Below, piece after piece: positions 1 through 7,600 of a stretch of DNA of 15,031 bases (position 1 is its first letter; the number at the start of each line of letters is the position of its first letter). The DNA is from Treponema sp. (GTDB lineage Bacteria; Spirochaetota; Spirochaetia; Treponematales; Breznakiellaceae). Location of the stretch: assembly GCA_031255875.1 (NCBI GenBank), contig JAIRRR010000229.1, positions 1-15,031 of the forward strand, read 5' to 3'. Under the pieces are notes generated by a model that was not told where the DNA came from, searched no databases, and worked only from the letters and a program-made list of their open reading frames with translations. The position numbers and the translations under genes are program-made.

Positions 1-201
1 ATCCCCATCCCCGCGACTATCCGCCGTTACGCCCGGCTTACCAAGGAATGCCTTGTGATAAGCGCGGAAAACCGGCTGGAAATTTGGGACGAGGAGTACT
101 TCTTCTCGTTCCTGGAGGAGAACCAGGAGGCCGTGCAGGCGGCGATGAACAAGATGGGGTCGCTCAAGCTCTTCAGGATGAACGCCGGAGACAGCGGCTG
201 A
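1..201 (+). CDS. mraZ: MraZ, C-terminal part (5' end outside window)
   Basis: The frame is open from base 1 and ends at TGA 199-201, giving the last 66 residues of a MraZ-type protein. MraZ is a SpoVT/AbrB-like DNA-binding regulator that usually opens the dcw cluster and binds repeats upstream of its own gene. The visible part begins with IPIPATIRRYARL and continues with a segment ending NRLEIWDEEYF. Both match the second SpoVT-AbrB repeat of the family (IPxxLRxYAxL ... R-x-E-I-W). Full-length MraZ is about 140-150 residues, so roughly the first half is missing because of the window edge. The position directly before rsmH is the canonical one. The stop codon shares one base with the rsmH start (TGATG). 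The promoter and operator repeats would lie upstream of the window. Confidence 0.85.
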   Translation: MPIPATIRRYARLTKECLVISAENRLEIWDEEYFFSFLEENQEAVQAAMNKMGSLKLFRMNAGDSG

Positions 202-1199
202 TGGACATTGTCCATACGCCGGTGCTGCTTGAGGAGGCTGTCGCGTATCTCGCTCCCCGCGGGGACGGGGAACTTATGGTGGACGCGACCCAGGGCGAGG
301 GCGGGCATAGTTACGCCTTTTTGTCCCGTTTCCCGTCCCTGCGCCTTATAGGCGTGGACGCGGACGCCGGGATACAGGCTGTGGCCCGCGCGCGTTTAAG
401 CGGTTTCGGGGACCGGGCGCGGTTTTACAACGGCTGGGCCCACGATTTTTTTGCCCGGTACGCGGGCAGCCATGCCGGCGAAGGGGCGGACGCCGCGCCC
501 GGCATGGACGAGAGGCCGGACACGGTTTTGATTGATCTGGGGGTGAGTTCCTACCACTACGAAAAAAGCGGGCGGGGTTTCAGCTTCAGAAAAGACGAGC
601 CGCTGGATATGCGGATAGGGCCCGGCCGGGGGCCGGGCGCCGCGGAACTTATCGCGCGGCTTTCCGAGCGGGAGCTGGCGGATATGCTTTACCGGAACGC
701 CGGGGAGCGGCATTCCCGGCGTATTGCCCGGGCCATTGCGGAGGCACGGAAGAGGGGGGCGATTGAAAGCTCCCTGGCTTTGGCGGAAATCGTGCGGGCC
801 GCAGCGCCGCGCTCTTACGGCGGGGGGATGCACCCGGCTACGCGGAGCTTCCAGGCAATCAGGATGGCTGTGAACCTGGAGCTTGAGGGGCTTCCGCTGC
901 TTTTGGAAAGGGCCTTCGCGGCATTAAAGCCCGGGGGCCGTTTGGGAGTGATCAGTTTTCATTCGGGAGAGGACCGGATAGTGAAGAATTTTTTCCGGGA
1001 CCGGGGCAGGGGTTTTTCAGTTTTGCCGGAAAACCCCTCTCCGTCCGGTATGAAAGAGCCGATAGTAAAAGATGAGGGGCGGAAGGTTTTGGAGCTTCTG
1101 ACCCGCAAGCCCGTGGTTCCGGGAGAAAGGGAAATCCGGGATAACCCGCCTTCCCGGAGCGCGAAGTTCCGGGCTGCGGAGAAACTTTCCGGCGGCTGA
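201..1199 (+). CDS. rsmH: 16S rRNA (cytosine(1402)-N(4))-methyltransferase RsmH (MraW)
   Basis: This is the SAM-dependent enzyme that methylates N4 of C1402 in the 16S rRNA decoding centre. The protein has 332 residues. Its motifs are DATQGEGGHS near residue 28 (SAM-binding loop), IDLGVSS near 110, RGFSF and PLDMR just after, HPATRSFQAIRMAVN from residue 211, ISFHSGEDR near 251, and NPPSRSAKFR at the C-terminus; all are family signatures. The reading frame is open further upstream to an ATG at 48, but that would overlap mraZ by about 150 nt. The ATG at 201 gives the expected MDIVHTPVLL N-terminus, has GGAG at 187-190, and overlaps the mraZ stop by one base. Residues around 85-105 hold a low-complexity, Gly/Ala-rich insert before the DLGVSS motif. 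Confidence 0.97.
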   Translation: MDIVHTPVLLEEAVAYLAPRGDGELMVDATQGEGGHSYAFLSRFPSLRLIGVDADAGIQAVARARLSGFGDRARFYNGWAHDFFARYAGSHAGEGADAAPGMDERPDTVLIDLGVSSYHYEKSGRGFSFRKDEPLDMRIGPGRGPGAAELIARLSERELADMLYRNAGERHSRRIARAIAEARKRGAIESSLALAEIVRAAAPRSYGGGMHPATRSFQAIRMAVNLELEGLPLLLERAFAALKPGGRLGVISFHSGEDRIVKNFFRDRGRGFSVLPENPSPSGMKEPIVKDEGRKVLELLTRKPVVPGEREIRDNPPSRSAKFRAAEKLSGG

Positions 1200-1245
1200 A
1201 CGCCTCCGGCGGATTTTCGGAAAAACGGCCTGGCAGAGAGGGACG

Positions 1246-1545
1246 ATGTATAAAGCGCGGATCGTACTATTCTATTTTCTCACGGCGACAGTGCCGCTGC
1301 TGTTTGGGACGCTTGCGTGGCAGTCGGGCCGTTACGCCGAATTGGAAAAAGAAACGGCGAATCTTGAAACTGTCCAGGAAGAATGGGTTGCCGGCAACCG
1401 GCGGCTTATCGCGGGAATAGCGCTTCTGTCTTCCTCCGAGCGTATTGAGAAGATCGCGCGGGACCAGATGGGCCTTGAAAAAAAGCGGCCCGAAGAAGTG
1501 CTGCAGATAAGGATTACCGGGGGATACGGGCCTGATGGAAAGTGA
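1246..1545 (+). CDS. ftsL: FtsL-like bitopic cell division protein
   Basis: A small 99-residue protein with a hydrophobic segment at about residues 6-25, followed by a charged, helix-prone stretch (about 30-75) with coiled-coil character. It ends in a short tail containing the ARDQMGLEKKRPEE block. This layout, and the phrase IEKIARDQMGL with its Gly-Leu followed by Pro, fits FtsL/DivIC-type proteins. These cross the membrane once and form a periplasmic coiled coil with FtsB and FtsQ to activate septal synthesis. Position supports FtsL: it directly follows rsmH. The AGAGAGGGA at 1235-1243 is a fair ribosome site for the ATG at 1246. The gene overlaps murF by 11 nt. Sequence conservation in this family is poor, so the name rests mainly on topology and neighbourhood. 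Confidence 0.8.
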   Translation: MYKARIVLFYFLTATVPLLFGTLAWQSGRYAELEKETANLETVQEEWVAGNRRLIAGIALLSSSERIEKIARDQMGLEKKRPEEVLQIRITGGYGPDGK

Positions 1546-3061
1546 TTTTCTGTTAAGGTACGCGCAGCTATGCGCCGTGCCGGGAGTACGTGTCCTCTCT
1601 TACGCGCCAGGCGGAAACGGCGTCCCCCCTGCGAACGGCGGGTTTTCCTCGGTATGCATTGATTCCCGCGAGGCGAAAAAAGGCTCCCTGTTTGTGGCGC
1701 TTAAAGGCGCGTCGCAGGACGGCCACCGTTATGTGGAGGCCGCGTTCAGGGCCGGGGCCGTGGCGGCTATGGTAGCGTCTTCCGCCCTTGCGGAGAAAAG
1801 ATTTGATCCGGAGGGGGCGGCTTCCCGGGCGGGCGCCGTGCTGGTTGTGGTGGAAGATACCCTGCGGGGCTTGCAGGATGCCGCGCGGGTTTACCTTGAA
1901 CAGTTCCCCGGCCTTCTAAAAATAGCGCTTACCGGCAGTTCCGGCAAGACTACTACCAAGGAGATCGCCGCGGCGATGATAGGCTCCGAAAAGAACGCGG
2001 TGTCCAACAGCGGGAATCTCAATTCGGAAACCGGGCTTCCGCTTTCGGTGTTCAAAATCAGAAGGGAACACCAGGCCGGCATTTTCGAGATGGGGATGAA
2101 CCGCGCCGGGGAAATTGCCGAGCTTGCCCGGCTCTTCAAGCCTTGTATAGCGCTTGTTACAAACGTTGGTCCTGCCCATATCGGAATTTTCGGCAGCATT
2201 GCCGCGATTCTTGATGAGAAGAAACAGATATTCTGTGAATTTACCGGGAACGAAACGGCGCTTATCCCGGGGGACGATGAATACCGGGATGAGCTTGCCC
2301 GGGGCGTTCCGGGAAAGATAGTGTTTTACGGCCCTGCCTACCTTGAGGAGCTTGGAGAAGTAAAGGATTTGGGACTGGACGGCGCGGAAATTACTTGGGG
2401 AGGGGTTTCCGCGCGCTTCGCCCTGCCCGGGCGGCATAACCTGAAAAACGCTCTGGCGGCTGCGGCGATTGCCAAGGCCGCCGGGGTGAGCGCCGCCGCG
2501 GTCAGGCGGGGCCTTGAGTCGGTAAAGCCGCTTTTCGGGAGGAGCGAGATACTGCGGGGGAATATTCCGGGCAAGGGCGGCAGGCTTACGCTGGTCCGGG
2601 ACTGTTACAACGCCAATCCGGACAGCACCTCGCAGGCAATCGCCTTCTGCGACGGGCTTGAATGGCCCGGGAGGAAGGTGTACGTGGCCGGTTCCATGCT
2701 GGAGCTCGGGGAGGCTTCCCGGGCGGCCCACGAGAGGATGGGCAGGGAACTGGCGGCTTCGGGCGCGGACATGGTCTTCCTCTACGGCAGGGAGACCGGG
2801 GCCGCCGCTGAAGCGATGGGGGCTTGCGCGGAAGGCCGAAAGATACCGCTGTTTTATACCGATGTTATGGACACCCTGGCGTCTTCCCTTGCGGACTATG
2901 TCCGGGACGGGGATCTGGTCCTGCTCAAAGGTTCGCGGGGCTGCGCCCTGGAACAACTGACGGACGTGCTGGTCGCCGGCGCTGCGGGGAAACCGGCGGG
3001 CAGTGAAGCGCCCGCCGCCCGGGAGCCGGCCCCGGCTGTCTTGGCCGGAGGCTGCCCGTGA
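1535..3061 (+). CDS. murF: UDP-N-acetylmuramoyl-tripeptide--D-alanyl-D-alanine ligase MurF
   Basis: MurF adds D-Ala-D-Ala to UDP-MurNAc-tripeptide using ATP, the last cytoplasmic step of the peptidoglycan precursor. The 508-residue protein shows the three Mur-ligase domains. The N-terminal UDP-binding part contains CIDSREAKKGSLFVALKG (about 41-58). The central ATPase has P-loop GSSGKTT at 134-140 and EMGMNRAGEI from 185, then TNVGPAHIGIFGS. The C-terminal domain carries the MurF-type YNANPDS block (358-364). The last 25 or so residues are Ala/Pro/Gly-rich and look disordered; the family is usually about 450-480 residues, so this tail and small loops account for the extra length. The ATG at 1535 lies inside ftsL (11-nt overlap) with a GGGGGA-type site at 1519-1524. 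No murE or ftsI separates it from ftsL. Confidence 0.96.
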   Translation: MESDFLLRYAQLCAVPGVRVLSYAPGGNGVPPANGGFSSVCIDSREAKKGSLFVALKGASQDGHRYVEAAFRAGAVAAMVASSALAEKRFDPEGAASRAGAVLVVVEDTLRGLQDAARVYLEQFPGLLKIALTGSSGKTTTKEIAAAMIGSEKNAVSNSGNLNSETGLPLSVFKIRREHQAGIFEMGMNRAGEIAELARLFKPCIALVTNVGPAHIGIFGSIAAILDEKKQIFCEFTGNETALIPGDDEYRDELARGVPGKIVFYGPAYLEELGEVKDLGLDGAEITWGGVSARFALPGRHNLKNALAAAAIAKAAGVSAAAVRRGLESVKPLFGRSEILRGNIPGKGGRLTLVRDCYNANPDSTSQAIAFCDGLEWPGRKVYVAGSMLELGEASRAAHERMGRELAASGADMVFLYGRETGAAAEAMGACAEGRKIPLFYTDVMDTLASSLADYVRDGDLVLLKGSRGCALEQLTDVLVAGAAGKPAGSEAPAAREPAPAVLAGGCP

Positions 3062-4137
3062 TTCTGCAATTTTTCTATCCCCTGGTAAAGTACATTACCG
3101 CGTTCAACATACTTAAGTACATCACCTTCCGGGGCGCCTACGCGGCAATTACGACGCTGCTCTTCTGTTTCATCTTCGGGCCAAGGCTGATCGAGGTGCT
3201 GCGGAAATTTAAAATAGGCCAGGTTGTCCGGCAGGACGGGCCGGAAACCCACCTGGTAAAAGTGGGGACCCCGACTATGGGCGGGGTGTTTTTCGTTATT
3301 TCCATGGTGATAACGGTACTGCTCTGGCAGGATCTGGAGAATTACAAGGTTTGGCTTACCTTATGCGCCTTTGTGGCTTTGGGGGCCATCGGCTTTCTCG
3401 ACGATTATCTCAAGATTACCTATCGCAATTCGGACGGGCTGCCCCCCTGGGGGAAACTCGCGGGGCAGTTCGCCGTGGCGCTGACCGTAACGCTGGTGCT
3501 TTATTTTAACGGCGACGAAATAACCACAAAACTCTACCTGCCCTTTTTCAAGAATCCCGTGGCGGATATGGGCGCGCTTTGGATACCCTTTGCCGTGCTG
3601 CTTATCATGGGCGAATCAAACGCGGTTAATTTTTCCGACGGCCTTGACGGGCTCGCGTCGGGGCTTCTCATCTCGGTATTTATCGCGCTGGCTATTCTTA
3701 CCTATATTTCGGGGCGCGTTGATTATTCGGAATATCTGGGCATCCCCTACATCACCGGGGCGGGGGAGCTTACGGTGTTCTGCCTGGGCCTGATCGGGGC
3801 GTGCGTAGGGTTCCTGTGGTTCAACACGCACCCGGCCGAGATCTTTATGGGGGATGTCGGGAGCCTTCCCATGGGGGGGATAATCGCGATAATATCCCTC
3901 ATCATAAAGAAAGAGATCCTGGTGCTGATAATCGGCGGAGTGTTTATACTTGAAATTGCCAGCGTTATCCTGCAGGTGCTGTCGTACAAACTGACAGGAA
4001 AGCGGCTGTTCAAAATGGCGCCCCTGCACCACCATTTCGAGCTTTCAGGCTGGGCGGAGGCCAAGGTGGTCACCCGCTTCTGGATTCTGGGCGGGCTTTT
4101 TATTATTATAGCCCTTTCGACATTAAAGATACAGTAG
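3058..4137 (+). CDS. mraY: Phospho-N-acetylmuramoyl-pentapeptide-transferase MraY
   Basis: MraY transfers phospho-MurNAc-pentapeptide from UDP to undecaprenyl phosphate in the cytoplasmic membrane, producing lipid I. It has 359 residues, the normal family length, and a run of hydrophobic segments consistent with ten membrane helices. Seen in the sequence: KVGTPTMGG (from residue 68), the DD pair at 115-116 followed by YLK, NAVNFSDGLDG (188-198, including D194 and D197), MGDVGS with D266, and the PLHHHFE block with His324-326. These include the catalytic aspartates and the His triplet typical of MraY rather than WecA. Translation starts at GTG 3058, which overlaps the murF stop in a GTGA arrangement, with GGAG at 3047-3050. 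No ATG is available close by. Confidence 0.98.
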   Translation: MILQFFYPLVKYITAFNILKYITFRGAYAAITTLLFCFIFGPRLIEVLRKFKIGQVVRQDGPETHLVKVGTPTMGGVFFVISMVITVLLWQDLENYKVWLTLCAFVALGAIGFLDDYLKITYRNSDGLPPWGKLAGQFAVALTVTLVLYFNGDEITTKLYLPFFKNPVADMGALWIPFAVLLIMGESNAVNFSDGLDGLASGLLISVFIALAILTYISGRVDYSEYLGIPYITGAGELTVFCLGLIGACVGFLWFNTHPAEIFMGDVGSLPMGGIIAIISLIIKKEILVLIIGGVFILEIASVILQVLSYKLTGKRLFKMAPLHHHFELSGWAEAKVVTRFWILGGLFIIIALSTLKIQ

Positions 4138-4147
4138 AGGGTTTGTA

Positions 4148-5293
4148 ATGGCGGATGTATTCAGCCCGGAAAGGCCGGCGCGGAAAGTAATGCCCGATCA
4201 TGTTCTCATCGCGAGCGTCGTCGTCCTTTTGGGGATAGGGCTGGTAACCCTTTACTCCGCGTCCGCCAGTTTCGCCCAGCGCTTTATGGGGGACAGATTC
4301 TACTTTATCTCGCGGCAGCTTGTTTTCTCCGGCATTGGGGTGCTGCTCTTTATCGCGGCGTCCATTGTCCCCCTCGGCTTTGTGCGGGCCCTGGTCCCCT
4401 ATGGCGTCATCCTCGCCGTTGTCCTCTGTATCCTGACGTTCGTCCCCCATATCGGGATTTCCAAGAACGGCGCCGCGCGGTGGATCGGCATAGGGAGTTT
4501 TTCGTACCAGCCGTCGGAATTGGTTAAGCTTGTGCTGCCCCTCTACCTTGCCCATATCTTTGACAAAAATCAAGAACAGATAGATTCCTTCGCCCGGGGC
4601 ATACGATCCCCGACTTTGATTACTACCCTGTTTTTCCTGCTCATCTATCTGCAAAACAATTTTTCCACGGCGGTTTTTGTTACGGCGAACGCGCTTATCA
4701 TTTTTTACCTGGCCGGTGTCAAATTCCGCTACTTTCTCAGCGCGGCGTTGATCCTGGCGCCTATCTGCGCGCTTCTGGTGTTCACCTCCAGCCACCGCCT
4801 GCTGCGGGTAATTACCTTTTTGTGGCCGGATCAGGACCCCCTGGGCGCGGCGTACCAGCTTCGTTCTTCCATACTCAGCATAGGTTCCGGGGGCATTTGG
4901 GGCCGGGGCCTGGGGAGGGGTGTCAGGAAAATATCCAGCGTCCCCGAGATACAATCGGACTTTATTTTTTCCGCGTATACCGAGGAAATGGGCTTTGCCG
5001 GGGTACTGTTCTTTTACCTCGTCTTCCTCATCTTCGCCGTAAGGGGTTACAGGACGGCTTTGGAACAGCGCGACACTTTCAGGAGGCTCCTGGCCTTCGG
5101 CCTTGTAACGGTAATTGCAAGCCAGGCGCTGATTAACATAGCCGTGGTGTCGGGCATGCTTCCGGTAACGGGGATACCCCTGCCTTTTTTTTCCGCCGGC
5201 GGCTCGTCCCTGGCAACTACCCTTATAATCGCGGGGCTGATCGTGAATGTATCCCGTTTTAAGAAGGGCGCGGAGGAAACCGATGTCTTCTGA
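4148..5293 (+). CDS. ftsW: FtsW, SEDS-family septal peptidoglycan glycosyltransferase
   Basis: FtsW polymerises lipid II into septal glycan strands in complex with a class B penicillin-binding protein, acting in the cytoplasmic membrane. The 381-residue, strongly hydrophobic protein has the SEDS signatures. These are YSASASFAQ early in the first helix/loop, SYQPSELVKL in the middle, the extracellular loop motif DFIFSAYTEEMGF with Asp271 (the conserved acidic residue implicated in polymerase activity), QALINIAVVSGMLP, and PVTGIPLPFFSAGGSS near residue 339. The context between mraY and ftsQ argues for FtsW over RodA, which the sequence alone separates less clearly. GAGGG at 4137-4141 precedes the ATG at 4148. 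The partner PBP gene (ftsI) is not in this window, nor are murD, murG and murC, which often flank ftsW. Confidence 0.94.
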   Translation: MADVFSPERPARKVMPDHVLIASVVVLLGIGLVTLYSASASFAQRFMGDRFYFISRQLVFSGIGVLLFIAASIVPLGFVRALVPYGVILAVVLCILTFVPHIGISKNGAARWIGIGSFSYQPSELVKLVLPLYLAHIFDKNQEQIDSFARGIRSPTLITTLFFLLIYLQNNFSTAVFVTANALIIFYLAGVKFRYFLSAALILAPICALLVFTSSHRLLRVITFLWPDQDPLGAAYQLRSSILSIGSGGIWGRGLGRGVRKISSVPEIQSDFIFSAYTEEMGFAGVLFFYLVFLIFAVRGYRTALEQRDTFRRLLAFGLVTVIASQALINIAVVSGMLPVTGIPLPFFSAGGSSLATTLIIAGLIVNVSRFKKGAEETDVF

Positions 5294-6194
5294 TTTTGTT
5301 TATACCGGCAAAGCGCGGAACCGCGAAGGGGACCGCCGCCGGGGCGCCGCGCCCGAGATTAACAAACACGGATTCCGGCGGCCTGCGGGCGGGCGGAAAC
5401 CCGGCCCGGGTGAATCGCCCAGGAAAGCGGACAAATGGCTCGTGCGGCTGGCCGTCCTTATAGCCGGCATTCTGGCGGCGGAATTGCTGTGGCTTTTCGG
5501 GATAACGCCCCTGCTTCCCTTTTCGGTGGTGGAGGTGAGCCCCGTACCCGGAATTGACCGCGCGCTGCTCCTGGCCCGGGCGGGAATCGGCCCCCATTCG
5601 TCCTACTTTACCGTGGATACGGCCCTGGCGGAGAAAAATCTCGAACAGATGTACCAGCTGGAGTCCGCCCGGGTGGTAAAGCAGTACCCCGACACGGTGC
5701 GGGTCTTTGTCGAGCGGCGGCGGCCGGCCGCGCTTTCCCTGGTGAATGCCGCCGGCAGGATAATCCCGGTGTACATAGACAAGCACGGCATGCTGATTCA
5801 GGTAGGCGGTTTGCCTTTAAATTCCGCTTCGCCCCCGGCGCTGCCTATAGTTTCCGGCCTGAACTTTGAACGGATCGAGGAAGGGGCGAAGCTTCCGGCG
5901 GAACTGGAAGGCTTTTTCAGCCGCCTGGATTCGCTTAACGCAAACGCGCCGGAACTGCTCGCGTTCATTTCGGAAATCGGGATAAGCAAAAAAGCATATA
6001 ACGGTTTTGACCTTATCATCTATCCGGTAAACAGCGCCGTCAAATTCCGCCTGGAGCCGGATTTAAACGAAGATGCATTACGGTATATGATCCTGATGAT
6101 GGATGTATTCGATTCGACGGGTGTACAGGTAGACGAAGTTGATCTACGGAACGGCACCGCGTCGTATATTGTAAAGGAGGCCCGATCTGGCTAA
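5283..6194 (+). CDS. ftsQ: FtsQ, POTRA-domain cell division protein
   Basis: FtsQ is a bitopic divisome protein that links FtsL/FtsB to other late components. The 303-residue product has an Arg/Gly/Pro-rich cytoplasmic head (about 1-50), one membrane helix (about 53-75), and a POTRA-like domain beginning at FSVVEV (about residue 80). That domain runs through the LEQMYQLESARVVKQYPDTVRV stretch (shortened here: LESARVVKQYPDTVRV). An FtsQ beta domain fills the remainder. The frame is open back to an ATG at 5247, but the ATG at 5283 is preferred. It has GGAGG at 5272-5276 six bases upstream, and overlaps ftsW by 11 nt, matching other junctions in the cluster. The position before ftsA supports the name; sequence identity to model FtsQ proteins is expected to be low. 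Confidence 0.9.
   Translation: MSSDFVYTGKARNREGDRRRGAAPEINKHGFRRPAGGRKPGPGESPRKADKWLVRLAVLIAGILAAELLWLFGITPLLPFSVVEVSPVPGIDRALLLARAGIGPHSSYFTVDTALAEKNLEQMYQLESARVVKQYPDTVRVFVERRRPAALSLVNAAGRIIPVYIDKHGMLIQVGGLPLNSASPPALPIVSGLNFERIEEGAKLPAELEGFFSRLDSLNANAPELLAFISEIGISKKAYNGFDLIIYPVNSAVKFRLEPDLNEDALRYMILMMDVFDSTGVQVDEVDLRNGTASYIVKEARSG
6173..6180 (+). promoter_or_regulatory. Strong Shine-Dalgarno that sets the ftsA start at CTG 6187
   Basis: AAAGGAGG at 6173-6180 is the best ribosome site in the window. An in-frame TAA at 6172-6174 closes the ftsA frame upstream, and no ATG, GTG or TTG occurs in that frame before TTG 6202. The site is six bases from CTG 6187 and 21 bases from TTG 6202, so its spacing points to CTG as the initiator. 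Confidence 0.75.
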
Positions 6195-7455
6195 CGACAG
6201 TTTGGTTGTCGGCCTTGACATAGGTTCGACCAAGGTGTGCGCCGTTATCGGCGAACGGAACGAAAGGGGAACTCTCGATATTACCGGCGTGGGCGCGAGT
6301 CCTTCTACCGGCCTGGAAAAGGGAGTGGTAAAAAACATAGAGGCGACCCTGCGGGCAATTTCCGCCGCCATTGAAGAAGCAGAAGTCATGAGCGGGCAGG
6401 AAGTACGCGCCTGCTGGACGGGCATAGGCGGGAAACACATTACCGGGATGAATTCCCGGGGCGTGGTCGCGGTAACCGGAAAGACCCGGGAGACCAGGGA
6501 AATAGGGATCGAGGATGTGGGCAGGGTGCTCGAAGCCGCCCGGGCTATAGCCATCCCTATGGACAGGCAGATACTCGAGGTCATCCCCCAGTCCTATACC
6601 GTGGACGATCAAAAGGGGATACGGGACCCCCTCAATATAATCGGGGTCCGCCTTGAGGCGGAGGTGCATATTATTACCTGCTCGGTGACCAGCGCGCAAA
6701 ATTTGATAAAATGCGTTAACCGGGCGGGCTTCCGGGTGAACGATCTTATTCTCCAGTCCCTGGCCGCAGGAACGGCGGTGCTGACGGAAGAGGAAAAGGA
6801 ACTGGGCGTAGTACTGATTGACTTAGGCGGCGGGACCACCGAGGTGGTCGTTTACTGCCAGGGGGCGCCTTATTCCACAAGTTCCATCCCCCTGGGCGGC
6901 GCCCAGGTTACCCGCGACATTTCCCTGTGGGGGAGTATATCCCTTGAGACTGCGGAGAAGATTAAAGTCCAGGCGGGGTGCTGCCGGGAGGAGCTTTTGG
7001 ACAAGGACGAAAGCGTCCTGGTTGACGGCATAGGCGGCCGCCCGCCCCAGTCAATCCCCCGGTCGGAACTGGCGCAGGTGATCCGCCCCCGCGTGGAAGA
7101 GATATTCGAGATGGTCAAGAACGAGCTGGACAAACTTTCCGTGTCCGAGTGGCTCGGGGGGGGCATCGTGCTTACCGGAGGCGGCGCCCAGCTTTTGGGG
7201 ACCGCCGAGCTTGCGGAAGAGGTGTTCAATTCGGGCAGGAAACGCCCCATGCCGATCCGGGTGGGGAATCCCCTGTCCAGAAACCTTGGGGGTTTTGTTG
7301 AAAAGTACCGGACCCCGGCCTATTCCACCGCCATAGGGCTGCTGCTCGAAGGCGCCAAGCGGGAGGCGGGCGGCGTCCCGGAGGGGGGCGAAGTTTCCGG
7401 CGAAAGTTCCGGCCTTTGGAATAAACTTGCCGCCTGGTTAAAGGGTTTTTTCTAA
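6187..7455 (+). CDS. ftsA: FtsA, actin-like membrane anchor of the Z-ring (probable CTG start)
   Basis: FtsA is an actin-fold ATPase that binds the FtsZ C-terminal peptide and tethers FtsZ filaments to the membrane. Read from CTG 6187 the protein has 422 residues. It shows the phosphate-1 loop GLDIGSTKVCAVIGE (from residue 9), the phosphate-2 loop LIDLGGGTTEVVV (from about 211), and the adenosine motif GIVLTGGGAQLLG (about 327-339). It ends in an amphipathic helix GLWNKLAAWLKGFF, the classic membrane-targeting sequence. From CTG the N-terminus reads (M)ANDSLVVGLDIG. The alternative TTG 6202 would begin at VVGLDIG and trims the first strand, and is badly placed relative to AAAGGAGG. CTG overlaps the ftsQ stop by 8 nt. 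Identity is certain; the start codon is an inference from spacing. Confidence 0.95.
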   Translation: MANDSLVVGLDIGSTKVCAVIGERNERGTLDITGVGASPSTGLEKGVVKNIEATLRAISAAIEEAEVMSGQEVRACWTGIGGKHITGMNSRGVVAVTGKTRETREIGIEDVGRVLEAARAIAIPMDRQILEVIPQSYTVDDQKGIRDPLNIIGVRLEAEVHIITCSVTSAQNLIKCVNRAGFRVNDLILQSLAAGTAVLTEEEKELGVVLIDLGGGTTEVVVYCQGAPYSTSSIPLGGAQVTRDISLWGSISLETAEKIKVQAGCCREELLDKDESVLVDGIGGRPPQSIPRSELAQVIRPRVEEIFEMVKNELDKLSVSEWLGGGIVLTGGGAQLLGTAELAEEVFNSGRKRPMPIRVGNPLSRNLGGFVEKYRTPAYSTAIGLLLEGAKREAGGVPEGGEVSGESSGLWNKLAAWLKGFF

Positions 7456-7464
7456 CAGCAGAGC

Positions 7465-7492
7465 CTGTTCCAAAACTTCAGTTTTGGAACAG
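7465..7492 (+). repeat. Perfect 12-bp inverted repeat with TTCA loop between ftsA and ftsZ
   Basis: CTGTTCCAAAAC (7465-7476) and GTTTTGGAACAG (7481-7492) are exact reverse complements separated by TTCA, so the RNA would form a 12-bp hairpin. It starts 9 bases after the ftsA stop. There is no immediate T-run behind it (the next bases are CTTCAGTATTTACGGG), so it is not a textbook rho-independent terminator. CTTCAG occurs both across the loop (7476-7481) and right after the stem (7493-7498). Possible roles are attenuation, mRNA processing or stabilisation between ftsA and ftsZ, or one copy of a dispersed palindromic repeat. I see no second copy in this window. Confidence 0.85.
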
Positions 7493-7504
7493 CTTCAGTA
7501 TTTA

Positions 7505-7554
7505 CGGGATTTTTACCGGTTTTTTCCGCGATCCCGGTTTTGGGGGAAATCCCG
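7505..7554 (+). repeat. Alternative inverted repeats in the ftsZ leader
   Basis: CGGGATTT (7505-7512) is an exact reverse complement of AAATCCCG (7547-7554), giving an 8-bp stem around a 34-nt loop. Its first six bases, CGGGAT (7505-7510), also pair exactly with ATCCCG (7531-7536), with a 20-nt loop. The two pairings are mutually exclusive because they use the same left arm. This could simply reflect short GC-rich repeats, or could be an alternative-fold leader for ftsZ. The left arm is flanked by T-runs (7509-7514, 7520-7525). Function is unproven. Confidence 0.4.
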
Positions 7555-7600
7555 CTCTGTGCAAAATTGAGGCTCAGCGCCTTAAAATATAAAGTGATTT

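Noticed and set aside
48..200. N-terminal extension of rsmH from the in-frame ATG at 48
   Set aside because: It overlaps the conserved MraZ C-terminus in another frame, and the extension has no RsmH similarity; ATG 201 gives the canonical N-terminus.
1188..1213. TCCGGCGG direct repeat and short GGCG/CGCC stem at the rsmH-ftsL gap
   Set aside because: Only 8-nt repeats and a 4-bp stem in very GC-rich DNA; easily due to chance.
1916..2956. 346-codon open frame on the minus strand across murF
   Set aside because: Antisense shadow of a certain gene in GC-rich DNA; His/Pro/Arg/Gly-rich product with no recognisable domain.
4106..4954. 282-codon minus-strand open frame across ftsW
   Set aside because: Shadow of a membrane protein gene; composition is charged low-complexity and no family motif is seen.
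7465..7514. Rho-independent terminator after ftsA
   Set aside because: The 12-bp hairpin is solid, but no U-tract follows it directly; the first T-run begins more than 15 nt downstream.
7567..7593. Possible sigma-70 promoter for ftsZ (TTGAGG, 15 nt, TATAAA)
   Set aside because: The spacing is short, the -35 is poor, and transcription would begin almost at the ribosome site; not strong enough to annotate without transcript start data.
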